From Parabacteroides sp. PF5-6 (GTDB lineage: Bacteria; Bacteroidota; Bacteroidia; Bacteroidales; Tannerellaceae), in NCBI RefSeq assembly GCF_029504695.1, contig NZ_JAQFIN010000010.1:1-64000 (forward strand): a DNA stretch of 64,000 nt, given 5' to 3'. Shown piece after piece: positions 36,532-45,335 of the stretch. Both the position numbers and the translations under genes were made by a program. Positions within the stretch are counted from its first letter, which is position 1; every line of letters begins with the position of its first letter. Under the pieces are notes generated by a model. That model saw only the letters and a list, made by a program, of their open reading frames with translations, made no database searches and was not told where the DNA came from.

Positions 36532-37642
36532 ATCGATCCATATCATCTCGTTCAACGTGCCTTCCCCGCCAAACTACGGCGGCATTATCGATGTGTACTA
36601 CAAACTGAAAGCCCTGCATGCGGCAGGCGTGCAGATCATTCTCCACTGTTTCGACTATGGTCGCGGAGAGGCGCCCGAACTGGAGGCGTTCTGCGTGAAA
36701 GTGTATTACTACAAACGGAAGACAGGCCTATGGACAAATCTCTCCCTCCTGCCCTATAATGTGTATAGCCGGAAAGATCCCGCGTTGATAAGCAACCTGT
36801 TGCAAAACGACTACCCCATCCTTTTCGAAGCCCTGCATACCTGTTACTACCTGGACGACGAGCGGCTCAAAAACCGCTTGAAGATCTACCGGGAGAGCAA
36901 TATCGAGCACGATTACTACTACCACCTGTCGAAAGCCAGCCGCGGATGGATCAAAAAAACGTTTCTCCGCGTCGAAGCCTGGCGCTACCACCGGTACGAA
37001 AAGGTACTGCGTCATGCCGACCGGATGCTGGTCGTTTCGACTGCCGATACCGACTACCTGAAAAAGCAGTTCCCCGAGGTCGAAGTGGAGTATATGCCCA
37101 GTTTCCACGCCAACGACCGGGTGACGATCGAACCCGGGCAATCCGATTTCATCCTCTATCACGGTAACCTCTCCGTTGTCGAGAATGAATTTGCGGCGCT
37201 TTACCTCATCCGCGAGGTATTCAGCAAGTTGCCGCACCGGTGCGTCATCGCCGGCATGAACCCTTCGCGCCATCTGCGCGAAGCCGCCGCGCCCTATGCC
37301 CATATCGAGATCAAAGCCAACCCCGACCAGGACGAGATGGACTACCTGGTGCGCAACGCCCAGATCCAAACACTGATCACCTTCCAGGATACCGGCCTCA
37401 AACTCAAGCTACTGAACAGCCTCTTCAGCGGCCGCCACGTATTGGTCAACTCCCTGATGCTCACCGGCAGCGGCCTCGACGACTTATGCACCATCGCCAA
37501 CACACCCGGGGAGATGATCCTCGCCTGTGAGCAATTGATGCAAATGCCCATGAACACCGCACGAATCGCCGAGCGGGAGCAACTGCTTTTCCCCAACTAT
37601 TCGAACCGACATCAGGCAGAGCGCTTGAAAGATTTACTGTAA
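36524..37642 (+). CDS. GT-B type glycosyltransferase
   Basis: 372 residues. N-terminal IHIISFNVPSPPNYGGIIDV (acceptor domain loop), central HADRMLVVSTADTDYLKKQF and the second Rossmann domain with FILYHGNLSVVENEFAALYL and LLNSLFSGRHVLVNSLM. The usual EX7E motif is weak, so it is a divergent member of the GT4/GT1 group, often labelled mannosyltransferase. Last gene of the recA-coupled run; a dyad repeat follows as probable terminator. Confidence 0.75.
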   Translation: MHKSIHIISFNVPSPPNYGGIIDVYYKLKALHAAGVQIILHCFDYGRGEAPELEAFCVKVYYYKRKTGLWTNLSLLPYNVYSRKDPALISNLLQNDYPILFEALHTCYYLDDERLKNRLKIYRESNIEHDYYYHLSKASRGWIKKTFLRVEAWRYHRYEKVLRHADRMLVVSTADTDYLKKQFPEVEVEYMPSFHANDRVTIEPGQSDFILYHGNLSVVENEFAALYLIREVFSKLPHRCVIAGMNPSRHLREAAAPYAHIEIKANPDQDEMDYLVRNAQIQTLITFQDTGLKLKLLNSLFSGRHVLVNSLMLTGSGLDDLCTIANTPGEMILACEQLMQMPMNTARIAEREQLLFPNYSNRHQAERLKDLL

Positions 37643-37665
37643 ATAGATACATCGTTCTGGAAACG

Positions 37666-37753
37666 AAAAAAAGGCCGGCAGCCTTTTGAAAAAGGCCGGC
37701 GGCCTTTTGGAAAACTCCGGCGGCCTTTTTGAAAAGGCTGCCGGCCTTTTTTT
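37666..37753. repeat. AAAGGCCGCCGG dyad array, second copy, acting as terminator
   Basis: Near-perfect palindrome of about 88 bases ending in A7 and T7-8 runs. It is built from the same unit (GGCNGCCGGAGTTTTCCAAAA) as the array at 10701-10790, in the opposite orientation. It separates two converging operons and touches the folK stop codon, so it probably terminates both. Confidence 0.85.
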
Positions 37754-38126
37754 ACAACGTAGGTAGGAGGATTTGTATATAGTTTCTTTTCAGGTCTTCA
37801 GGCTTGAGAATCAGATCGTTCCACTGCAAGAGATCAATATCGATGGGAATCAGGCCACCGGACTTATCTTCGGGTCGGCGGCCGATCTCTTTTTCTATGG
37901 TTTTCAAACGCGCCACGATCTCTTCGGCGGCGAGCGGCGTATAAGCCAGTGCGAGTTGATTCAAAAAAGGAGCCGAACCGGCCAAGCTACCATAAGGAGC
38001 TGTTTCGAGCCGTTCGGAGAAAAGAATAGAGTCGAACGCCCGGTTCAAAAGCGTCATCGCCCGGTCCATATTCCGTTCCTTATCGCTATTGGAGCCGAAA
38101 GAAAGAACAATGCGATTCTCTCCCAT
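37752..38126 (-). CDS. folK: 2-amino-4-hydroxy-6-hydroxymethyldihydropteridine diphosphokinase
   Basis: Transfers pyrophosphate to the pterin in folate synthesis. Only 124 residues compared with about 160 in E. coli, but the key blocks are present: LSFGSNSDKERNMDRA, ETAPYGSLAGSAPFLNQLAL, IEKEIGRRPEDKSGG and IPIDIDLLQWNDLIL (the DIDLL metal motif). The short C-terminus ends in the A/T edge of a dyad repeat that touches the stop codon. Twelve bases after the rRNA methyltransferase-like gene, last gene of the minus-strand zapA-rny operon. Confidence 0.87.
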   Translation of the reverse strand: MGENRIVLSFGSNSDKERNMDRAMTLLNRAFDSILFSERLETAPYGSLAGSAPFLNQLALAYTPLAAEEIVARLKTIEKEIGRRPEDKSGGLIPIDIDLLQWNDLILKPEDLKRNYIQILLPTL

Positions 38127-38138
38127 TAATCCTTAACA

Positions 38139-38951
38139 TTAATCATTATTTCCGAAGTTCCTTCTGCGCATGGCTTCGAAGGTAAGGATAGCTACTGAGG
38201 TGGTGACATTCAACGAATCGATCACTCCACCCATCGGGATCTTGATGCGCCGGTCGGCACCCGTAATCCACTTCTCGGTCAGCCCGGTGGCTTCCGTGCC
38301 GAAGACCAAAGCGATGCGTCCCGAGAGATCGGTCTCATGATAGAACTCCGACGCTTGAAGTTCGGCGGCAAAGCTGCGGACAGCATTTCGTTTCAACCAG
38401 GCATACGTATCTTCGAAAGAGGCCTGCACCACGTCGACCGTAAAGACACAGCCCAGGCTCGAACGGATGGCGTTCGGATTGTAGATATCCGTATGCGGAT
38501 CGCTGATAATCAAACCGTCGACCTTCGCCGCATCGGCCACCCGGCAGATCGCACCCAGGTTGCCGGGTTTCTCTACCGCCTCCAGAATGATATAAACAGA
38601 TTGTTCGTTCACCGGCAGGTCGGCCAATTGTTTCGAAGGCTCGGTAGCCAGCACCACTACCCCGCCGGTCGTCTCCCGGTAAGAGATTTTGGAGAAGGCT
38701 GCTTCGGAGACTTCGAAGATTTCCGCCCGCTCCCATGCCGCACCAATCAGTGTTCGGGCTTCTTCCAAAGCAATGATTTGCGGACAATAGAGTATCTTTA
38801 CAAAAGAAAGCCCGGCACTTACGGCCAGGCTTATCTCTTTTTTTCCTTCGATCACGATCATCCCGGCACGTTTCCGCTCTTTCGCCTTACTTTGCATAAG
38901 CGCGATCTCTTTGATCAGCGGATTCTTCGGACTGGAAATAGGGGTGATCAT
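38139..38951 (-). CDS. TrmH/SpoU family RNA methyltransferase
   Basis: 270 residues of the SPOUT class: an N-terminal substrate-binding domain (ISSPKNPLIKEIALMQSKAK; RAGMIVIEGKKEISLAV) and a C-terminal trefoil-knot domain with VEKPGNLGAICRVADAAKVD, IALVFGTEATGLTEKWI and IPMGGVIDSLNVTTSVAILT, the three SpoU motifs. It 2'-O-methylates rRNA or tRNA; the exact nucleotide is unknown. Located between rny and folK with gaps of 16 and 12 bases. Confidence 0.88.
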   Translation of the reverse strand: MITPISSPKNPLIKEIALMQSKAKERKRAGMIVIEGKKEISLAVSAGLSFVKILYCPQIIALEEARTLIGAAWERAEIFEVSEAAFSKISYRETTGGVVVLATEPSKQLADLPVNEQSVYIILEAVEKPGNLGAICRVADAAKVDGLIISDPHTDIYNPNAIRSSLGCVFTVDVVQASFEDTYAWLKRNAVRSFAAELQASEFYHETDLSGRIALVFGTEATGLTEKWITGADRRIKIPMGGVIDSLNVTTSVAILTFEAMRRRNFGNND

Positions 38952-38967
38952 CGGCTGTTCGGTTTAT

Positions 38968-40503
38968 TTATTTCGCGTAGCTGACGGCACGGGTCTCACG
39001 GATGACCGTGATCTTCACCTGGCCCGGATAAGTCATCTCATCCTGGATCTTTTTCGCGATCTCGTTCGACAGGCTTTCCGTATCCTTATCATCGATCTTA
39101 TCCGCTCCGACGATCACACGCAGTTCGCGGCCAGCCTGGATCGCATACGTCTTGACAACACCCGGATAAGCCAGAGCTAATTGTTCCAGGTCGTTCAAAC
39201 GTTTGATATAGGCTTCTACAATCTCGCGGCGGGCACCCGGACGGGCTCCGGAGATGGCGTCGCAGACCTGTACGATCGGTGCCAACAGGGTTTGCATCTC
39301 TGTTTCGTCGTGGTGAGCACCTACGGCATTGCAGATATCGGGTTTCTCTTTGTATTTCTCGCACAACTTCATACCCAGGATGGCATGTGGCAATTCCGGC
39401 TCGTCATCAGGTACCTTACCGATGTCGTGCAACAGACCGGCACGCTTGGCTTTCTTCGGGTTCAAGCCCAGTTCGGAAGCCATCACGGCACAAAGGTTAG
39501 CCGTTTCGCGGGCATGCTGCAACAGATTCTGCCCGTAAGAGGAACGGTATTTCATCTTACCGATCAAACGGATCAGTTCCGGGTGCAAACCATGCACACC
39601 CATATCGATCGCCGTCCGCTTACCGGTTTCAATAATCTCTTCTTCGACTTGCTTACGCACTTTATTCACCACCTCTTCGATACGCGCCGGATGGATACGT
39701 CCGTCTTGTACCAGTTGATGCAATGCCAAACGGGCAATCTCGCGGCGAACGGGGTCAAAGCCGGAAAGAACGATCGCTTCCGGGGTATCATCGACAACGA
39801 TCTCGATACCGGTAGCCGCTTCCAACGCACGGATATTACGGCCTTCGCGACCAATGATGCGTCCTTTGATTTCATCCGAGTCGATATGGAATACGGTGAT
39901 CGAATTCTCGATAGCCGTCTCCGTCGCTACCCGTTGGATCGATTGGATCACGATCTTCTTCGCTTCTTTATTGGCAGAGAGCTTCGCCTCTTCGATGATC
40001 TCGTTGATATACGAGGCGGCATCGGTCTTGGCTTCGTCTTTCAACGACTCGATCAAACGTTCTTTCGCATCTTCGGCGGAGAGACCGGAGATGGCTTCGA
40101 GGTGTTCGACCTCGCGTTGGTGGATCCGATCCAATTCTTGTTTCTTCTTCTCGATCAGTTCAATCTGGTTCGACAGGTTTTCTTTGACCGCTTCCACTTC
40201 ACTGTTCTTGCGCTGCAGGTCTTCCTGACGCTGATTGATCGTCAATTCCCGTTGTTTCAACTTCGCTTCGACAGACTGTATCTTGGCATTCCGTTGAGAG
40301 ACCTGTTTCTCCAGGTCCGCTTTCAGATGCAGGAACTTTTCCTTCACTTCGAGCAACTTATTCTTTTTCATTACTTCCGCTTCTTTCTCTGCCTCGGCAA
40401 GTATATTTTTATACTTGGATTTGAGTAAGAAACGCATAACCAACCACGCCAGCATCCCTCCTAAGATAAAGGTGACTATTGCTATTATTATAGACATTTC
40501 CAT
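38968..40503 (-). CDS. rny: ribonuclease Y
   Basis: Membrane-anchored endoribonuclease that starts mRNA decay. 511 residues from ATG 40503 (MEMSIII; a second ATG 6 bases on is also possible). N-terminal membrane helix ([19 protein letters not shown]), a long coiled coil (about 30-200), a KH domain with [20 protein letters not shown], and an HD domain with [15 protein letters not shown] and AVGAHHDE (metal ligands). An extended frame to 40560 adds a charged segment before the membrane helix and is unlikely. Confidence 0.95.
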   Translation of the reverse strand: MEMSIIIAIVTFILGGMLAWLVMRFLLKSKYKNILAEAEKEAEVMKKNKLLEVKEKFLHLKADLEKQVSQRNAKIQSVEAKLKQRELTINQRQEDLQRKNSEVEAVKENLSNQIELIEKKKQELDRIHQREVEHLEAISGLSAEDAKERLIESLKDEAKTDAASYINEIIEEAKLSANKEAKKIVIQSIQRVATETAIENSITVFHIDSDEIKGRIIGREGRNIRALEAATGIEIVVDDTPEAIVLSGFDPVRREIARLALHQLVQDGRIHPARIEEVVNKVRKQVEEEIIETGKRTAIDMGVHGLHPELIRLIGKMKYRSSYGQNLLQHARETANLCAVMASELGLNPKKAKRAGLLHDIGKVPDDEPELPHAILGMKLCEKYKEKPDICNAVGAHHDETEMQTLLAPIVQVCDAISGARPGARREIVEAYIKRLNDLEQLALAYPGVVKTYAIQAGRELRVIVGADKIDDKDTESLSNEIAKKIQDEMTYPGQVKITVIRETRAVSYAK

Positions 40504-40505
40504 TT

Positions 40506-40608
40506 TACAACAATTAATTTTCAGTTTATATTTAAATAAAAAAAGCACTACCTCTACCATGGGAAACCCATGTAAAGCAGTGCGGAAACCATTCTTTCAA
40601 AAAAGAAT
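40506..40608 (-). ncRNA. candidate 6S-like structured RNA / hairpin between zapA and rny
   Basis: On the minus strand, directly after the zapA stop, there is a small hairpin (ATTCTTT / AAAGAAT), then GGTTTCC, then a long stem-loop from GCACTGC to GTAGTGC with inner ACATGGG / CCCATG, followed by a T7 run (40538-40544). The 6S RNA gene of many bacteria sits beside zapA, and Bacteroidetes 6S RNAs are short, so position and size fit. I cannot confirm the family; an intercistronic terminator or attenuator ahead of rny is the alternative. Confidence 0.4.
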
Positions 40609-40905
40609 CTATTTACCTTCCAAATACACTTCCAATTCGCTGGTCAGTTGTTGCAATTTATCCGCGATAGGCGTAACACTATCCTGATCTTTCAGTTGCA
40701 GCGTCTGAACTGCGTACTGCAAAGCAACCATGGCTAACAAATCTTTTATCTCGAGCTCGGATTGAGAAAACTTCTGCCGGTATTGAAGGAGCGTTTTTCT
40801 TAATTGCTTGGCCGCCTGGCGAACCTGCTCCTCTTCACTCCGCTTAATCCGGAGAGCATACGTTTTATCACCTATTTCTACATGTATAAGAAATTTTTCG
40901 TCCAT
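40609..40905 (-). CDS. zapA: cell division protein ZapA
   Basis: Stabilises FtsZ filaments at the division ring. 98 residues from MDEKFLIHVEIGDKTYALRI; an N-terminal ZapA head domain (KRSEEEQVRQAAKQLRKTLL) and a C-terminal coiled coil (TPIADKLQQLTSELEVYL). LAMVALQYAVQTLQ is the family helix. Upstream ATG 40935 would overlap the preceding gene. The adjacent coiled-coil gene and rny form one unit, as in many Bacteroidetes. Confidence 0.88.
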   Translation of the reverse strand: MDEKFLIHVEIGDKTYALRIKRSEEEQVRQAAKQLRKTLLQYRQKFSQSELEIKDLLAMVALQYAVQTLQLKDQDSVTPIADKLQQLTSELEVYLEGK

Positions 40906-40910
40906 CGCTT

Positions 40911-41204
40911 CTATTCGTTTAATAGTGCAATGCACTTATCTACTTCCCGCACTAACTTAGACAACCGCGTCCGCGCACTCTTGATGTCCCCTTCATTCAT
41001 AAAAACAGCTCGAGCCGTCAGCATGTTGTCGCATTTGACATTCAGTTCGTCGATCACCTGTTTCGCCTTATCCAACTCGGTGTCTTTCTCTTCCAACACA
41101 CGATGCAGTTCGCTAATTTTCCGCTCTTGTTTGTCACACAACGCCATCAAATCACGAACCCGGACTTCAAATACAGCTAACAGTTTATTATGTTCTTCGG
41201 TCAT
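40911..41204 (-). CDS. short coiled-coil protein upstream of zapA
   Basis: 97 residues from MTEEHNKLLAVFEVRVRDLM, almost entirely a predicted coiled coil with heptad-like Leu spacing (KQERKISELHRVLEEKDTEL), no signal or membrane segment. Five bases before zapA and under the same promoter. It is similar in size and character to ZapB-like or ZapA-partner proteins, but I do not recognise a family; a role in the division ring is inferred from position only. Confidence 0.7.
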   Translation of the reverse strand: MTEEHNKLLAVFEVRVRDLMALCDKQERKISELHRVLEEKDTELDKAKQVIDELNVKCDNMLTARAVFMNEGDIKSARTRLSKLVREVDKCIALLNE

Positions 41205-41222
41205 TTCCTGCCAAATTCTATA

Positions 41223-41230
41223 CAAAAGTA
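41223..41230 (-). promoter_or_regulatory. -7 box for coiled-coil gene-zapA-rny operon (TACTTTTG)
   Basis: TAnnTTTG match on the minus strand, 18 bases before the ATG at 41204. Confidence 0.5.
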
Positions 41231-41304
41231 GAACTTTGAATTGAATAAAGCAATAAACGCCCGGATTATTTTAAAAGCAAGGCCATATCGATAAAACAAA
41301 GGCT

Positions 41305-41341
41305 ATTAAAAAACAAAGGCCGTTCAATGGATAGAACAGCC
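41305..41341 (-). terminator. terminator after winged-helix gene
   Basis: On the minus strand GGCTGTTC pairs with GAACGGCC around an 8-base loop, followed by a T-rich run. It lies 30 bases past the 41371 stop. Confidence 0.65.
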
Positions 41342-41370
41342 CTCATCTGATTTTTTCGTTCGTCGCTCGA

Positions 41371-41571
41371 TTACACCAAAGCAACGAATAACTCACCTTC
41401 AACCTCTTCGAAAGACAGTTTACCTTCTTTTGCCAACCAGCCCAGAGCGGCATACAAATCTTTGTCAGCTTTGATTTTGGTTGCTTTCTTTACTGCTTTT
41501 ACATTTTGCTTGCCACCTTCGTTCAAAGTATTCCAAACAAGGCCGGCATTTGTTCCGATTAATTCAATCAT
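41371..41571 (-). CDS. small winged-helix DNA-binding-like protein
   Basis: 66 residues, MIELIGTNAGLVWNTLNEGG then NVKAVKKATKIKADKDLYAA and LGWLAKEGKLSFEEVEGELF: a minimal winged-helix fold (DUF2582-type) widespread in Bacteroidetes. The recognition helix and beta wing are visible but the target is unknown. It has its own -7 box and terminator, so it is a single-gene unit between the zapA operon and the B3/4 gene. Confidence 0.75.
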   Translation of the reverse strand: MIELIGTNAGLVWNTLNEGGKQNVKAVKKATKIKADKDLYAALGWLAKEGKLSFEEVEGELFVALV

Positions 41572-41598
41572 TTTGCTTAATAAATATGTTTAACAACA

Positions 41599-41606
41599 CA
41601 AAAGTA
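41599..41606 (-). promoter_or_regulatory. -7 box for small winged-helix gene (TACTTTTG)
   Basis: TAnnTTTG match on the minus strand, 27 bases before the ATG at 41571. Confidence 0.5.
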
Positions 41607-41693
41607 GACATTCTTAAACTTACAAGCAAAGAAAATCATGTTATTTAGCATGTTTGTTGGTTATTTTTTGATTCGATAACAAAATTTATCACT

Positions 41694-42383
41694 TTATAAA
41701 GCTATATTACGCGAACCGTCAGCCGTAAGATAGACAGCTTCCAGAGGATCGGCTAACGCAAATGTCCTTAACAAATTGGCGGCAAAGCGGCCGGTTTCTT
41801 CCAGTCCGTCCGGTCCGGAGTAGCCATTAATTATCATTAACAGTTTATGGGTATGTATATCGATCTTCGTGCGCTCTTCGTCGCTGGTCGGCGTCCCCAC
41901 TCCGCCTACTGCATCGCGGTAGACGGGCAAGCCTTCAATATTCATCAATCCGCGCCCGATCGCTTCGTAGGGTTCGGCTTCGCGTCCGACGCCCAAGACC
42001 AGGTCGCCGACAATCTTATCCTGATCGAAACCACCGATCGAATAACCGCTCCGGATAGAGACCCAATTGATCAGATCCACCAATACATCGATTCGATAAA
42101 GCGGAAGTTGCCGATGAATGCGCCGGTGTAACGCCTCGGAGGAAGGGCGGTAACGGTTCGGATCCTTGCCCAAAGCTTTATACGCCTGACGGGTTGCCCG
42201 GATGGGAGCCCATTTATTCACCTCTTCGATCGCAGAAGTCGATCGGATCTCTTCGGCAAGCCGGTCGATCTGCGCCCACATCTTCGCGTTCGGCTCTGCA
42301 TTCCGGACCTCTGCCGAAAGCGCCAGTACATGCAAACCCGGACAAATACTCAGTATTTCGTTGGAAAGAGAAATGGAAAGCAT
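41694..42383 (-). CDS. B3/B4 domain protein (PheRS beta-type editing fold)
   Basis: 229 residues that match the B3/B4 domain of the phenylalanyl-tRNA synthetase beta chain as a free-standing protein: KWAPIRATRQAYKALGKDPN and DLINWVSIRSGYSIGGFDQD are family motifs. Such stand-alone proteins may edit mischarged tRNA or bind amino acids; the role is not established. Single gene, preceded by short ATGGATAAT repeats. Confidence 0.8.
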   Translation of the reverse strand: MLSISLSNEILSICPGLHVLALSAEVRNAEPNAKMWAQIDRLAEEIRSTSAIEEVNKWAPIRATRQAYKALGKDPNRYRPSSEALHRRIHRQLPLYRIDVLVDLINWVSIRSGYSIGGFDQDKIVGDLVLGVGREAEPYEAIGRGLMNIEGLPVYRDAVGGVGTPTSDEERTKIDIHTHKLLMIINGYSGPDGLEETGRFAANLLRTFALADPLEAVYLTADGSRNIAL

Positions 42384-42390
42384 TCTTTTA

Positions 42391-42418
42391 ATGGATAATT
42401 GATAATGGATAATGGAGA
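42391..42418. repeat. short ATGGATAAT tandem repeat
   Basis: Three near copies of a 9-base unit related to GATAATGGA between the B3/4 gene and pgeF. A TTCTTAATT repeat follows at 42460-42480. Low-complexity spacer without visible function. Confidence 0.5.
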
Positions 42419-42475
42419 GAGCTCTTCATTGCTTTACGCTTCGCTAAGCGATCTCCGATTCTTAATTCTTAATTC

Positions 42476-43294
42476 TCAATTCTGTAACACGGCTCCCGTC
42501 AGCATTCGCCCGCTTCGTACCCCTTGCCGCCGGGCGGAAAAGAAATCTTCGGGATGGGAATAGGTGGAAAGGCCGGACACTTCGATATGCTCCGCAAATA
42601 AACCGGATCGTAAGAGCTGCAAACGGTTCGCTTCCCAGAGGTCGGCATGGGGTTTCCCGGTCAATGGATCTTCTTTGATCACCCGCTCCACTTCCGGTTC
42701 GATCCGGCGGAAGGCATCGACCAGCTCATCGCCTACTTCATAATCGGCCAAACCGATAGCCGGACCTATAAAGGCGCGCAACTGCCGCACGTCACAGTCG
42801 AAGCGCTCGACCATATACGCAACCGTTTGGGCAGCAATCTGCAAGACCGTGCCCCGCCAGCCGGCATGCACCGCCGCAATCACCTTCTTCTCCGGAGCAT
42901 ACAACAGGAGAGGCACGCAATCCGCCGTAGTCACCGCAATGCAAACATCCGGTTCCCGGGTAATCAAAGCATCCACGCCCTGCAAAGCTGCGCGCTGTTG
43001 CTCTTTCGATAAAGCTAAAAAGGAGGAATCGATCAGCCGTATCCGGCTTTCATGGGTTTGGTAAGGCACAAAAAGAGCGTCTTCCGCAATGCACAACGCA
43101 CGACATAACCGTTTCCGGTTTTCCGCCACGGCTGCCGCCTCATCGCCACAGTATTCGCCGAGATTCAATGAGGCATACTCGCCCTGGCTCACGCCACCGC
43201 TACGGGTCGTAACGAAATGAACCAGGCCGTCAGAAGTACTTAATAAAGGAGATTCAAATACTTGTAATGCATTATGGTGTCGGATCCTCTTCAT
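42476..43294 (-). CDS. pgeF: YfiH/LACC1-family purine nucleoside phosphorylase (PgeF-like)
   Basis: 272 residues from [14 protein letters not shown]. Contains [20 protein letters not shown] and [20 protein letters not shown] followed by [18 protein letters not shown], the zinc-binding Cys and His motifs of the former laccase-domain family. These enzymes act as purine nucleoside phosphorylases or, as PgeF, edit peptidoglycan precursors with misplaced Ser. The start codon overlaps the obg 3' end by 23 bases, so the two are coupled. Confidence 0.87.
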   Translation of the reverse strand: MKRIRHHNALQVFESPLLSTSDGLVHFVTTRSGGVSQGEYASLNLGEYCGDEAAAVAENRKRLCRALCIAEDALFVPYQTHESRIRLIDSSFLALSKEQQRAALQGVDALITREPDVCIAVTTADCVPLLLYAPEKKVIAAVHAGWRGTVLQIAAQTVAYMVERFDCDVRQLRAFIGPAIGLADYEVGDELVDAFRRIEPEVERVIKEDPLTGKPHADLWEANRLQLLRSGLFAEHIEVSGLSTYSHPEDFFSARRQGVRSGRMLTGAVLQN

Positions 43295-44429
43295 CGTCCC
43301 AGTCGTATGCTTCATACTCTTCTTCATCCCAGTCGTCATCGTCTTCTTCCATGACCGGAACAACAAAATCATCGTCGAACTGCAGGGCGTTCACATCGAT
43401 ACTCTTCTGCACAATACGTTCCACCTCGTGGAAGGTTTCCGTATTCAGTTCGCGCCACAAGAGGTCTTTCAAGGCCACCAGCCCCGTCTGCGCCACCGCG
43501 GAGATAAAGATATAAGGAATGCCTTCGGGTAATTCTTCCGTCAAGGCATCGATCAACTCATCATCGAGCATATCGCTCTTGGTGATCGCCAGTACGCGAC
43601 TCTTGGTCAATAGGTCCGGATTGTATTTGACCAGTTCATTGTGCAGGATCTCATATTCCTTCCGGATATCGTCCGAGTCGGCGGGGATCATAAACAACAG
43701 GAGCGAGTTGCGCTCGATATGCCTGAGGAAACGAAGCCCCAGCCCTTTGCCTTCGCTGGCACCTTCGATAATACCGGGGATATCGGCCATGACAAACGAG
43801 CGGTTGTCGCGGTAGCTGACAATTCCCAGGTTGGGTTCCAGCGTGGTAAACGGATAATTGCCGATCTTCGGTTTGGCTGCCGAAACGACGGAGAGCAAGG
43901 TCGATTTCCCGGCATTGGGGAATCCCACAAGACCGACATCGGCCAGAAGCTTGAGCTGCATGATCACGGTCCGTTCCTGTGCCGGCTCGCCGGGTTGCGA
44001 ATAGCGGGGAGCTTGATTGGTCGAAGTCTTGAAATGCCAGTTGCCCTGTCCGCCTCGTCCGCCTTTGAGCAGCATAACCATCTGCCCGTCTTCGGTCACG
44101 TCGCAGATAAACTCACCGGTCTCCGCATCGTAGACCGCCGTACCGCACGGCACGTCGATCACCCGGTCTTCACCGTCCTTGCCCGTGCTGCGCTTGGCAC
44201 CACCGCCACCGCCATTGGTCGCCATGATATGCCGTTCGTACTTCAGGTGAAGGAGTGTCCAGTAGTTCCGGTTTCCACGCAACCACACATGGCCTCCTCG
44301 CCCTCCGTCACCTCCGTCAGGGCCACCTTTGGGAATATATTTCTCCCGGCGGAAATGGGAAGAGCCCCTCCCCCCCTTTCCGGAACGTGTATAGATCTTT
44401 ACGTAATCTACAAAGTTTGATTCAGCCAT
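43272..44429 (-). CDS. obgE: Obg family GTPase
   Basis: Ribosome-associated GTPase involved in 50S assembly and stress control. 385 residues: glycine-rich Obg domain ([20 protein letters not shown]), G domain with [16 protein letters not shown] (G1), [16 protein letters not shown] (G3) and ITKSDMLD (G4, ITKSD instead of NKxD), then a strongly acidic C-terminal tail ([20 protein letters not shown]). Followed by an overlapping pgeF; upstream lies a long palindromic element and adk. Confidence 0.95.
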   Translation of the reverse strand: MAESNFVDYVKIYTRSGKGGRGSSHFRREKYIPKGGPDGGDGGRGGHVWLRGNRNYWTLLHLKYERHIMATNGGGGGAKRSTGKDGEDRVIDVPCGTAVYDAETGEFICDVTEDGQMVMLLKGGRGGQGNWHFKTSTNQAPRYSQPGEPAQERTVIMQLKLLADVGLVGFPNAGKSTLLSVVSAAKPKIGNYPFTTLEPNLGIVSYRDNRSFVMADIPGIIEGASEGKGLGLRFLRHIERNSLLLFMIPADSDDIRKEYEILHNELVKYNPDLLTKSRVLAITKSDMLDDELIDALTEELPEGIPYIFISAVAQTGLVALKDLLWRELNTETFHEVERIVQKSIDVNALQFDDDFVVPVMEEDDDDWDEEEYEAYDWDDEEDPTP

Positions 44430-44479
44430 TTTCCTAATTGTTAAATTATTAATTGTTAATGATAAGGATATCGTGAACT

Positions 44480-44659
44480 GGGGAAGCCCGGAAGGGCTTT
44501 AATATGGATAACCCCGGGTGCAACCCGGGGGGGGGGATCCATCTCACTCAAAGCAACCCCGAAAGGGGTTGAACCCGCTACGGGGTTCAGAGAGAGGGGG
44601 TGAGCCCTTCCCCCGGGTTGCACCCGGGGTTATCCATATTCTACCCCTGACGGGGTAGT
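44480..44659. repeat. CCCGGGT palindromic element with nested hairpins
   Basis: Arms 44501-44536 and 44605-44640 (AATATGGATAACCCCGGGTG and complement) pair over about 30 bases. At least four small hairpins are nested in or beside them: AAGCCC/GGGCTT, AACCCC/GGGGTT, AACCCG/CGGGGTT and CTACCCC/GGGGTAG. It fills most of the 237-base gap between adk and obg. It resembles CCCGGGTTGCACCCGGGG-type intergenic repeats of Bacteroidales. Confidence 0.85.
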
Positions 44660-44666
44660 GAGAGAA

Positions 44667-45239
44667 CTATTTAATGTCTTCTAACGCTTTCTTGATCTTG
44701 TCGAAGATATCATCGATCGTACCGTTGCCGACGATAGAGACGTGCTTGCCTTCCTGGATATAGAAATCCGCCAGGGGAGCCGTCTGTTTGTGATACACTT
44801 CGAGGCGCGACTTGATCGTTTCCAGGTTGTCGTCCGAACGGCCGGATACCTTTCCGCGTTCCAACAACCGGTGGATCAGTTCGTCTTCTTCGACATGCAG
44901 GTTGAGCATGACCGAAACATCCGTTCCGCGCTCATTCAGCATCTTCTTCAGGGCAACGGCCTGCGGGATCGTACGGGGGAAGCCATCGAAGATCACTCCT
45001 TTGGCATTCTCTTTCTCATCCAACACCTTGGCCAGCATATCGACAATCAGTTCATCCGGAACCAATTGGCCTTTATTGATATATTCGCTTGCTACCCGGC
45101 CCAGCTCGCTGCCTTCTTTGATCTCTTTGCGCAATACATCGCCCGTAGAGATGTGGTCCAATCCAAATTCCTTAATTAATCGCTCGCTCTGGGTTCCCTT
45201 CCCTGATCCGGGAGCACCAAAAATTACTATATTCAACAT
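44667..45239 (-). CDS. adk: adenylate kinase
   Basis: Interconverts ATP + AMP and 2 ADP. 190 residues: FGAPGSGKGTQSERLIKEFG (P-loop), HISTGDVLRKEIKEGSELG (AMP site) and VIFDGFPRTIPQA; the LID part is the short type, GRSDDNLETIKSRLEVYHKQ, without zinc ligands. Lies between hpt and obg on the minus strand; flanked on both sides by dyad repeats, so it may be transcribed as its own unit. Confidence 0.96.
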   Translation of the reverse strand: MLNIVIFGAPGSGKGTQSERLIKEFGLDHISTGDVLRKEIKEGSELGRVASEYINKGQLVPDELIVDMLAKVLDEKENAKGVIFDGFPRTIPQAVALKKMLNERGTDVSVMLNLHVEEDELIHRLLERGKVSGRSDDNLETIKSRLEVYHKQTAPLADFYIQEGKHVSIVGNGTIDDIFDKIKKALEDIK

Positions 45240-45251
45240 ATTTTTAATATT

Positions 45252-45335
45252 TAGTAGTTAGTAGTTGGTAGTTGGTAGTTAGTAGAAAATCCTGCATTGC
45301 GATTACTAACTACCAACTACTAACTACCAGCTACT
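45252..45335. repeat. TAGTAGTTAGTAGTTGG dyad array between hpt and adk
   Basis: Tandem GTAGTTNG units on the left (45252-45285) and their complement ACTAACTACCAACTAC on the right (45305-45335) around a 20-base spacer. The right arm contains the hpt stop codon. The same unit appears as an isolated tract at 53391-53423. Confidence 0.8.
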
